The notes below the pieces were generated by a model, which saw only the letters and a program-made list of their open reading frames with translations, made no database searches and was not told where the DNA came from. Position numbers and translations under genes: made by a program. From the NCBI GenBank assembly GCA_900544645.1, contig UQWG01000065.1, positions 1 through 6,987 on the forward strand: 6,987 bases of DNA, written 5' to 3'. Position 1 is the stretch's first letter. Each line of letters begins with the position of its first letter. Origin of the DNA: an uncultured Collinsella sp. (lineage in GTDB: Bacteria > Actinomycetota > Coriobacteriia > Coriobacteriales > Coriobacteriaceae). This document shows, piece by piece, positions 1 through 5,494 of this stretch.

Positions 1-373
1 GCTCAAGGCCTGCGCGGCGAGGCCGGCGGGGGTGCGCACGACGATCCACTCGGACCGGGGCGGCCACTACCGCTGGCCGGAGTGGATCGGGATCTGCGAG
101 GAGAACGGCCTGGTCAGGAGCATGTCCGCGAAGGGCTGCAGCCCGGACAACTCGGCCTGCGAGGGCTTCTTCGGGCGCCTCAAGAACGAGTTCTTCCACT
201 ACAGGGACTGGGAGGGCGTGACGGCCGAGGAGTTCATGGGAAGGCTCGAGGCCTACCTCGTGTACTATCGTGAGGAGCGGATCAAGAAGTCCCTCGGGTG
301 GCTGAGCCCGATGGAGTACCGCAGGAAGCTTGGATACGCCTAGGCGCGGTCCAAGAAATCGTCCGCACCCCCA
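1..373 (+). mobile_element. Right-hand end of an IS3-family insertion sequence (left part outside window)
   Basis: The element is recognised from its transposase C-terminus, which enters from the left edge and stops at 343. IS3-family elements usually end a few tens of bases after the transposase stop, in a terminal inverted repeat finishing with CA. The sequence after the stop contains GTCCAAGAAATCGTCCG (349-365) followed by a C-rich run ending in CA at 372-373, which is a plausible right end. The left end is not in the window, so neither the inverted repeat nor the target duplication can be confirmed, and the exact boundary is an inference. The transposase is intact as far as it can be seen, so the copy may still be active. 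Confidence 0.6.
2..343 (+). CDS. IS3-family transposase, C-terminal part of the integrase (DDE) domain, 5'-partial
   Basis: The reading frame is open from base 2 to the TAG at 341-343, so the true start lies left of the window; the ATG-like starts inside are not real. The visible 113 residues are the second half of an rve-type integrase core that cuts and joins DNA ends during transposition. HSDRGGHY carries the second catalytic Asp. MSAKGCSPDNSACEGFFGRLKNE carries the catalytic Glu, and 35 residues separate the two, the D35E spacing typical of IS3 OrfB proteins. The tail ends in the usual SLGWLSPMEYRRKLGY block. Of 12 arginine codons 5 are AGG, which I did not see in the neighbouring MetRS-like gene, in keeping with a mobile origin. 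IS150-like subgroup is likely but not proven. Confidence 0.93.
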   Translation, partial: LKACAARPAGVRTTIHSDRGGHYRWPEWIGICEENGLVRSMSAKGCSPDNSACEGFFGRLKNEFFHYRDWEGVTAEEFMGRLEAYLVYYREERIKKSLGWLSPMEYRRKLGYA

Positions 374-654
374 AAAAGGCCAGTTCAAGAACTATCTCAC
401 CGCAACTTATTTAGATCGACGCAAGGCAACCTACCCCTCTTGCACCAATCTCTTGGACATAAGGAGTGTCCCCAGGTGCCGGCACATAAGGAACGTCCCC
501 AAGTGCCAACAACGGCAACGCCAATGTTTTGGCGAAGTCAGCGAAAACGCCCCTAAGCGAGCAAGGTGACGTGAAAGAGGAAGGCATTGACCTTCTGGTC
601 ATGCCCGACGATTGAACGTCAGATTGTCCAAATGCGGCCCGCGCAGCGTCGGCC
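374..654. other. Convergent intergenic region, no convincing gene
   Basis: This stretch lies between the IS end and the end of queA, which runs toward it on the minus strand. It is less GC-rich than the genes around it. It holds a short dyad AGTTC-AA-GAACT (382-393), the tandem REP-like repeats (457-507), a small hairpin GCCAA-TGTT-TTGGC (520-533) and a 5-bp dyad TGACC-TTCT-GGTCA (588-601). Frame 1 is open from 490 to the TGA at 613-615 and would end in KEEGIDLLVMPDD. It has no start with a ribosome binding site and no family I recognise, so it could at most be a remnant gene tail. Confidence 0.6.
457..507. repeat. Two tandem copies of a REP-like palindromic repeat
   Basis: Two 24-nt units at 457-480 and 484-507 match at 21 of 24 positions and are spaced 27 nt apart. 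The shared core is ACATAAGGA, two variable bases, GTCCCCA, one variable base, GTGCC. The second copy is a self-complementary unit: outer arms GGCAC (482-486) and GTGCC (503-507), inner arms GGA and TCC around an ACG loop. The first copy has a decayed left arm (TTGGAC). The junction between copies makes a perfect 10-bp palindrome, GTGCCGGCAC (476-485). The position beside an IS and between convergent genes is typical for REP-type sequences; the family is not identified. Confidence 0.6.
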
Positions 655-683
655 GGTTACGGCGTTTGGAAAACGCCGTAACC
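655..683 (-). terminator. Perfect 13-bp hairpin at the end of queA, probable terminator or 3' stabiliser
   Basis: GGTTACGGCGTTT (655-667) pairs perfectly with AAACGCCGTAACC (671-683) around a 3-nt loop. The outermost base is the last base of the queA stop codon on the minus strand, so the hairpin begins immediately at the end of that gene. No U-run follows in the queA direction; the bases after it are GC-rich. It is therefore not a textbook intrinsic terminator and may work without a U-tract, or protect the mRNA 3' end. Placement favours action on queA. Confidence 0.6.
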
Positions 684-1900
684 TACTGAATGAGCATTGC
701 GTCACCAAAGCTGAAGAAGCGGTAGCGCTCCTCGATGGCGGCGGCGTAGGCATCCATGATCTGGTCGCGGGAGGCAAGCGCGCTTACGAGCATCATGAGC
801 GTGGAGCGCGGCACGTGGAAGTTCGTGATCAGCGCGTCAACCACGTGATAGGTCGAGCCAGGCATGAGGTAGAGCTGCGTCGTCGCGTTCTCGCGCACCA
901 CGATGTCACCGCGGCCGAGCGTGTCGGCGCCGTCCTCACGGCCCTCAAAATAGCGCGCCGTCACAGCCGGATCGGACACCGGCGCGTCCGCGTCAAACGC
1001 GCTCTCGAGCGAGCGCACCGCCGTGGTACCGACGGCGATCACGCGATGCCCCTCGGCCTTAGCCTTATGCACGGCGTCGACCACCTCCTGCGATACGTGG
1101 TAGCGCTCGGTGTGCATGACGTGCTGCGTAGGGTCGTCCTCCTCCACCAGACGGAAGGTATCGATGCCGACCTCGAGCTCGACAGCGGCAAACTTCGCAC
1201 CCTTGGCCTCGATAGCGGCCATGAGCTCGGGAGTAAAGTGCAGGCCCGCCGTAGGAGCGGCAGCCGAGTGCTCCTCCTTCATGGCGTAAACGGTCTGGTA
1301 CTTCTCGGGGTCGCCCTCGTAATCGGTAATGTAGGGCGGCAGCGGCACGTGACCGGCGGCGTGGATGGCCTCGTCGAGCGTGCGCGGCTCGCCGGCAGCA
1401 TTGCAACCGGCCGGCTCAAAGCGCACCAGACGGCCGCCACGGCTATCGGTGACAAAGTCGATGACCTCGGCCGTCAGCACCACGGGCGCGCCCTCGGGCG
1501 CATGGGCGCCACCGGTGCGATACTCAATCTGAGCACCGGGCTTCAGACGCTTGCCCGGCTTGACCAGACACTCCCAAACATGGCCCAGCGGGTCAACATC
1601 CTCGCGGCGCTTGAGCAGCAGCGTCTCGACCACGCCACCCGAGCCGGCTTTGCGACCAATCAGGCGGGCCGGCATCACGCGCGTCTTGTTGATGACGAGC
1701 ACATCGCCCGGCTCGATATAGTCGATGATGTCGCGGAAGATGCGGTGCTCAACGGTACCGCCGTGCTCCAGCGGCGTTCCCGCCTCGGAGCCCTTGCGAT
1801 CCACCACCAGCAGGCGGCAGGAGTCGCGCGGATCGGCAGGAGCCTGGGCGATCAGTTCCTCAGGAAGGTTGTAGTCAAAATCATCGGTACGCATAGACAC
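683..1900 (-). CDS. queA: S-adenosylmethionine:tRNA ribosyltransferase-isomerase QueA
   Basis: QueA transfers and isomerises the ribosyl part of S-adenosylmethionine onto the 7-aminomethyl-7-deazaguanine base at position 34 of GUN-anticodon tRNAs, making epoxyqueuosine in the cytoplasm. Family blocks run in order: DFDYNLPEELIAQ (7-19), VINKTRVMPARL (69-80), YQTVYA (201-206), AAPTAGLHFT (214-223), MHTERYHVS (262-270), VGTTAVRSLES (290-300), DALITNFHVPRSTLMMLVSA (355-374) and YRFFSFGDAMLI near the end. At 405 residues it is about 50 longer than the usual 340-356; extra sequence lies around 98-185 and 302-330. The GTG start at 1900 is chosen because AAGGAG (1914-1909) sits 8 nt before it; the ATG two codons later (1894) would have a 14-nt gap. 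It follows queH by 64 nt on the same strand, so the two are probably cotranscribed. Confidence 0.97.
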   Translation of the reverse strand: MSMRTDDFDYNLPEELIAQAPADPRDSCRLLVVDRKGSEAGTPLEHGGTVEHRIFRDIIDYIEPGDVLVINKTRVMPARLIGRKAGSGGVVETLLLKRREDVDPLGHVWECLVKPGKRLKPGAQIEYRTGGAHAPEGAPVVLTAEVIDFVTDSRGGRLVRFEPAGCNAAGEPRTLDEAIHAAGHVPLPPYITDYEGDPEKYQTVYAMKEEHSAAAPTAGLHFTPELMAAIEAKGAKFAAVELEVGIDTFRLVEEDDPTQHVMHTERYHVSQEVVDAVHKAKAEGHRVIAVGTTAVRSLESAFDADAPVSDPAVTARYFEGREDGADTLGRGDIVVRENATTQLYLMPGSTYHVVDALITNFHVPRSTLMMLVSALASRDQIMDAYAAAIEERYRFFSFGDAMLIQ

Positions 1901-1908
1901 GTCGGATA

Positions 1909-1914
1909 CTCCTT
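1909..1914 (-). promoter_or_regulatory. Ribosome binding site of queA (decides the GTG start)
   Basis: AAGGAG on the minus strand, 8 nt before the GTG at 1900. This spacing supports GTG rather than the ATG at 1894. Confidence 0.7.
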
Positions 1915-1964
1915 ATATAGCTAAAGTCCGCTCTACATCCTAGCAGGCTGCCAGCCCAAAAGAA

Positions 1965-2540
1965 CTAATTTTTGGCGGCTTTGCGCTCGTCGCGGATGCG
2001 GGCGCGGTCCATGGCCGCCTCGACGGCAGAGAAGCGGCAACCACAGTAGTTCTGCCGATACATGCCAAGCTCGCGCGAACGACGCGTGGCCTCGGGGTAA
2101 TACGGGCGAAAATCGCGAATCACCGGAGTGAGACCGCGAGCGGCAGCCAGACGCTCCAACACATCATTGCAGGTTTCGAACAGCTGATACGGCGAAACGG
2201 CGAGCGTCGTGCCCACATATTCAAACCCGCGCTCCTGGGCCACACGGCATGCCTCGGCCAGACGCAGGGCATAGCACGCACGACAGCGGCGGGGTCGATC
2301 GGCGCCCAGCGGGGCCACACCGGCCTCCCAGCGATCGCGGTCCTCCCCCGCCTCGATGAGCTCAATGTCGCCGTCGGCACACCACCGGCGCAGCTCGTCC
2401 AGGCGGCGCCGCCATTCATCGCGCGGCTGAATATTGGGGTTGGTCCAGCAAATCGTGGGCTCAAACCCTTCCTCGCGCAGCAGGCGGACCGGCTCAAGCG
2501 AGCACGGCGCACAGCAAGCATGCAATAACAACGACCTCAT
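1965..2540 (-). CDS. queH: Epoxyqueuosine reductase QueH (DUF208)
   Basis: QueH reduces epoxyqueuosine to queuosine in tRNA, the last step of the pathway; it replaces the unrelated cobalamin enzyme QueG in many bacteria. The 191-residue protein has the family's cysteine pattern: HACCAPC (7-13), CRACYALRL (86-94) and YCGC (165-168), which fits iron-sulfur and metal binding. Other family blocks are NPNIQP (34-39), TTLAVSPYQ (111-119) and LGMYRQNYCGCRFS at 158-171. The ATG at 2540 is preferred: GGAGG (2553-2549) lies 8 nt ahead. A TTG at 2543 in the same frame is possible but sits too close to that site. It lies downstream of the zincin-like gene by 61 nt and upstream of queA, whose product makes its substrate. 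Confidence 0.95.
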   Translation of the reverse strand: MRSLLLHACCAPCSLEPVRLLREEGFEPTICWTNPNIQPRDEWRRRLDELRRWCADGDIELIEAGEDRDRWEAGVAPLGADRPRRCRACYALRLAEACRVAQERGFEYVGTTLAVSPYQLFETCNDVLERLAAARGLTPVIRDFRPYYPEATRRSRELGMYRQNYCGCRFSAVEAAMDRARIRDERKAAKN

Positions 2541-2546
2541 CAACAG

Positions 2547-2556
2547 CTCCTCCCCC
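2547..2556 (-). promoter_or_regulatory. Ribosome binding site of queH
   Basis: GGGGGAGGAG on the minus strand. The GGAGG core is 8 nt from the ATG at 2540, which decides between that ATG and the in-frame TTG just before it. Confidence 0.7.
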
Positions 2557-2559
2557 GCA

Positions 2560-2592
2560 ATGATTTTTTAATCCCCGTCCCAGAAAAATCAT
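2560..2592 (-). repeat. AT-rich 9-bp inverted repeat in the queH leader
   Basis: ATGATTTTT (2560-2568) and AAAAATCAT (2584-2592) are perfect inverted copies around a 15-nt C-rich spacer (G-rich on the minus strand). The dyad fills most of the gap between the zincin-like gene and the queH ribosome binding site. It stands out as AT-rich in a GC-rich region. It could be a protein operator, an internal terminator or attenuator, or an RNA structure acting on queH. I could not match it to a preQ1 riboswitch, and its role is unknown. Confidence 0.5.
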
Positions 2593-2601
2593 CCCAAAAG
2601 A

Positions 2602-3171
2602 CTACCTTGCGAAAAAGCGCACGCCAAAGGACGTGTCCTCGCAGGCGACAATGCGGCGGTCGCGCAAAATGGTCCGCACGTAGTACCAGTCGCCCACACA
2701 GCCCGACAAGTGCAGACCAGCCGCCAAGTAGCACAGCAGCGGATAGCCCGAAAACACAAAGCCCAAGGCAAACGCTGTCGTCACAACAACAGTCGGCGCC
2801 AGGCAAATCGCCATATACCGCCGGCACGAATACACAACGCCCTCGGCGCAGGCATAGATCATGCACGTCTCGAGGTTCGCCCCAAAGGTCACGCGCGCAC
2901 CGGCAGGCGCAAACAGCTTAAAGAACGCCGCGTGTACCAGCTCGTGCACGGCAAATGACGCCGCCGAAACCGCAGCCAAGCCGACTAGCCAGCCCAAGAC
3001 CGCCGTCCAGCCGCCCGCGTCGGCCGCATCCAGGTCCGCTGGCCCGCCCGGCAGCATAAACACCGGCACCAGGCACACGGCAAACACGCCAAGCACGACC
3101 ATCCCCCACACGAAGCAAGCGTGCAGAAAATCCTCGTCCTCAAACGCATGTATGTTGGAAATCTCATTCAT
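2602..3171 (-). CDS. Membrane-embedded putative zincin metalloprotease (DUF3267-like)
   Basis: This 189-residue protein is mainly hydrophobic, with likely membrane segments near residues 17-39, 55-75, 119-140 and 143-160. The zinc motif HELVH (76-80) follows the second segment, where His76 and His80 would bind zinc and Glu77 would act as the base. After the fourth segment GDWYYV (160-165) offers Asp161 as a possible third ligand. The block VVYSCRRYMAICLAP (112-126) before the third segment resembles the DUF3267 family of putative zincin peptidases. The substrate is unknown. The ATG at 3171 has no convincing ribosome binding site. The gene is the first of a minus-strand run with queH and queA; a link to queuosine is not evident and cotranscription may be incidental. 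Confidence 0.8.
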   Translation of the reverse strand: MNEISNIHAFEDEDFLHACFVWGMVVLGVFAVCLVPVFMLPGGPADLDAADAGGWTAVLGWLVGLAAVSAASFAVHELVHAAFFKLFAPAGARVTFGANLETCMIYACAEGVVYSCRRYMAICLAPTVVVTTAFALGFVFSGYPLLCYLAAGLHLSGCVGDWYYVRTILRDRRIVACEDTSFGVRFFAR

Positions 3172-3179
3172 AGCATCTT

Positions 3180-3185
3180 AGGATA
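3180..3185 (-). promoter_or_regulatory. Candidate -10 box for the zincin-queH-queA unit
   Basis: TATCCT on the minus strand matches 4 of 6 consensus -10 bases and ends 8 nt before the ATG at 3171. If used, transcription would start almost at the start codon, giving a leaderless mRNA, which fits the missing ribosome binding site. No good -35 box is seen upstream. Confidence 0.25.
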
Positions 3186-3213
3186 GCGCCCCTGCCACGC
3201 ACCCGCCCGCATG

Positions 3214-3222
3214 TGCGATAAT
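3214..3222 (+). promoter_or_regulatory. Extended -10 promoter candidate for the MetRS-like gene
   Basis: TGCGATAAT is an extended -10 element (TG, one base, GATAAT matching 5 of 6). A weak -35 (CTGCCA, 3192-3197) lies 19 nt upstream. The predicted start near 3229 gives a leader of about 75 nt before the ATG at 3304. No known leader RNA such as a T-box can be recognised in this short stretch. Confidence 0.45.
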
Positions 3223-3293
3223 GACGAACGATATGCACGAATTGACCACCGCGCCGCCGAGCCCCACGCCCGGCCGCGCCCTCACCATATGCG

Positions 3294-3299
3294 AAGGAG
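3294..3299 (+). promoter_or_regulatory. Ribosome binding site that sets the MetRS-like start
   Basis: AAGGAG lies 4 nt before the ATG at 3304, a short but workable spacing. The frame is open further upstream to 3211, but those residues are Arg/His/Pro-rich, overlap the promoter candidate and lack a binding site, so 3304 is taken as the start. Confidence 0.65.
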
Positions 3300-3303
3300 T
3301 CCC

Positions 3304-5454
3304 ATGGCATCCAAATACTCCATGAACGACCGTCCCAGCTGGCCGCGCCGCGCCATCGTTACCGCCGGCGAGCCCTACGGCAACAAGGGCCTGCACTTTG
3401 GCCACGTCGGCGGCGTCTTTGTCCCGGCCGACTTCTTCGCCCGCTTCCTGCGCGACCGTCTGGGCCGCGAGAACGTCATCTTCACCTCGGGTACCGACTG
3501 CTACGGCTCGCCCATCATGGAGAGCTACCGCAAGCTCAAGGAGAACGAAGGCTACGACAAGTCCATCGGCGAGTATGTCGAGTCCAATCACTCCCGCCAA
3601 GCAGCGACCCTCAACAACTACAACATCAGCTGCGATATCTACGCCGGCTCGGGCCTTGAGCCGGCGGCCCAGATTCACAACGAGGTTACCGCCGAGATTA
3701 TCGAGCGCCTGCACGAGCAGGGCACCATCTCCAAGCGCTCCACGCTGCAGTTCTACGACGCCAAGGCCGGCACGTTCCTCAACGGCCGCCAGGTGATCGG
3801 CCGCTGCCCCATCCAAGGTTGCAAGTCCGAGAAGGCTTATGCCGACGAGTGCGACCTGGGTCACCAGTTTGAGCCCGAGGAGCTCATCGCGCCCAAGAGC
3901 CAGCTCACTGGCGAGGTGCCCGAGCTGCGCCCGGTCGACAACCTCTACTTCGACCTGCCGGCCTACCTCGACTTTATGAAGACCTATACCGCCAAGCTCG
4001 CCCAGAATCCGCAGGTTCGCTCCGTGGTCTCCAAGACCATGGAGGAGTGGCTGCTGCCGGCGCAACTCTACATCCAGAACAAATTCCGCGAGGCCTTCGA
4101 CGCCGTCGAGGACCTGCTCCCCGAGCACACCGTGCTGGAGCCCGAGGGCAACAAGAGCAGCTTTACCGTCACCTTCCCCAGCTGGAAGGAGCGCGATGAC
4201 GCCCACGCGGTGCTCGCCAACGGCGGCGTGCGTTTCCGCAGCGGCAAGGCACTCGTGCCCTTCCGCATCACCGGCAACATCGACTGGGGCGTTCCGGTGC
4301 CCGAGGTCGACGGCGTGAACGACGTCACCTGCTGGTGCTGGCCCGAGAGCCTGTGGGCGCCCATCAGCTACACCCGCACCGTGCTCGCACGCGATGCCAA
4401 GGCCGCCGGCGTGACCGAGGGCGTCGCCGCCCAGGATGCCGCCCTCATGGGCGAGCCCGCCGCCGATTCCACGCAGGTCCCCGCGCCCACCTACCAGCAC
4501 AGCTCGCTCGACTGGCGCGACTGGTGGTGCTCTGACGACGCTCAGATCTACCAGTTCATCGGCCAGGACAACATCTACTTCTACTGCATCGCGCAGACCG
4601 CCATGTGGGAGGCCCTGGGTTGGGACCTTACGCAGAGCACCGTCAGCGCCTGCTACCACCTGCTCTACATGGGCAAAAAGGCAAGCTCGTCCTCGCAGAC
4701 GCCTCCCCCGCCGGCAGACGACCTGCTCAACCACTACACCTGCGAGCAGATGCGCGCGCATTGGCTGTCGCTCGGCCTGTCCGAGAAGCCGGTGAGCTTT
4801 AGCCCCAAGGCATACGACACCCGCGTGACCGGCAAGGACAAGGACGGCAACGAGGTGCGCGCCTGCGACGACAAGCGCGTCATCGATCCAGCCCTTAAGG
4901 AGAGCGCCCTTTTGACCGGCGTCTTCAACCGCCTGGCCCGCAGCTGCTTCTACGGCGTCGCCGTCAAGGAGGGCGACGAGAGCCCCTATCGCAATGGCTG
5001 CATCCCCGCCGGTGCCGCCTCCGACACCGTGGTCGAGGCTGCCCAGCAGGCAGCTCTCGCCTTTGAGCAGGCCATGTACAAGTTCGAGACGCACCGCGCG
5101 CTCGCCGTGTGCGACGACTACCTGCGTGCCGCCAACAAGCGCTGGAGCGACGCCTCCAAGGCCGCCAACAAGCTCGAGGGCGAGCCGGCCAACGTCGCCA
5201 TGACGCAGGCCCTCGTCGACGCCTTTACCGAGCTGCGCGTGGCGACCGTGCTCATGCACGGCATCGTCCCGGCCGGCTGCGAGCTCATCTGCGAGTACTT
5301 CGACGTCAATCCGGTCGCCTTCTTTAGCTGGGACAACATCTTTGCCTCCACGGACGAGTTTGTGGAGAGCCTGGGCGAGAAGCCCGGCGAGCACCGCGTG
5401 AAGCCGCTGCCCCCGCGCTTCGACTTCTTCAGCAAGCACGAGAGCCAGTACTAA
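3304..5454 (+). CDS. Methionyl-tRNA synthetase-like class I tRNA ligase with aberrant catalytic motifs
   Basis: The 716-residue protein aligns by eye with MetRS, the enzyme that charges tRNA with methionine. It shows a HIGH-type motif HFGH (31-34), a zinc-type insertion with C168, C173, C183 and H187, the MetRS blocks VDNLYFDLP (211-219), NIDWGVPVPE (325-334), FIGQDNIYF (418-426), and a helical anticodon-binding-like domain from about 530 to 665. Departures are clear: the usual GTDEHG-type motif reads GTDCYG (63-68), KMSKS reads KASSS (459-463) followed by a proline run, and an extra segment sits at about 275-320. The anticodon domain has NKRWSDASKAANK (611-623) where MetRS normally has a Pro-Trp pair. 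No C-terminal tRNA-binding (EMAP/Trbp111) domain is present. It may be a divergent MetRS or a paralogue with another role. A methyltransferase gene follows after 40 nt. Confidence 0.85.
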   Translation: MASKYSMNDRPSWPRRAIVTAGEPYGNKGLHFGHVGGVFVPADFFARFLRDRLGRENVIFTSGTDCYGSPIMESYRKLKENEGYDKSIGEYVESNHSRQAATLNNYNISCDIYAGSGLEPAAQIHNEVTAEIIERLHEQGTISKRSTLQFYDAKAGTFLNGRQVIGRCPIQGCKSEKAYADECDLGHQFEPEELIAPKSQLTGEVPELRPVDNLYFDLPAYLDFMKTYTAKLAQNPQVRSVVSKTMEEWLLPAQLYIQNKFREAFDAVEDLLPEHTVLEPEGNKSSFTVTFPSWKERDDAHAVLANGGVRFRSGKALVPFRITGNIDWGVPVPEVDGVNDVTCWCWPESLWAPISYTRTVLARDAKAAGVTEGVAAQDAALMGEPAADSTQVPAPTYQHSSLDWRDWWCSDDAQIYQFIGQDNIYFYCIAQTAMWEALGWDLTQSTVSACYHLLYMGKKASSSSQTPPPPADDLLNHYTCEQMRAHWLSLGLSEKPVSFSPKAYDTRVTGKDKDGNEVRACDDKRVIDPALKESALLTGVFNRLARSCFYGVAVKEGDESPYRNGCIPAGAASDTVVEAAQQAALAFEQAMYKFETHRALAVCDDYLRAANKRWSDASKAANKLEGEPANVAMTQALVDAFTELRVATVLMHGIVPAGCELICEYFDVNPVAFFSWDNIFASTDEFVESLGEKPGEHRVKPLPPRFDFFSKHESQY

Positions 5455-5494
5455 AACAACACTCGACATGTAATGGAATGGGAAGGAAAGACGG

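Noticed and set aside
587..1924. 445-codon open frame on the plus strand opposite queA
   Set aside because: It is Arg/His/Val-rich shadow sequence with no family motif, while queA on the other strand carries all the family blocks.
2541..2601. preQ1 riboswitch ahead of queH
   Set aside because: The dyad is AT-rich with a long loop and I could not find the short C-rich hairpin plus A-rich tail of known preQ1 aptamers; queH-queA are also later steps than the usual targets.
3211..3303. 31-residue N-terminal extension of the MetRS-like protein
   Set aside because: It overlaps the promoter candidate, is His/Arg/Pro-rich without similarity to MetRS, and a ribosome binding site directly precedes the ATG at 3304.
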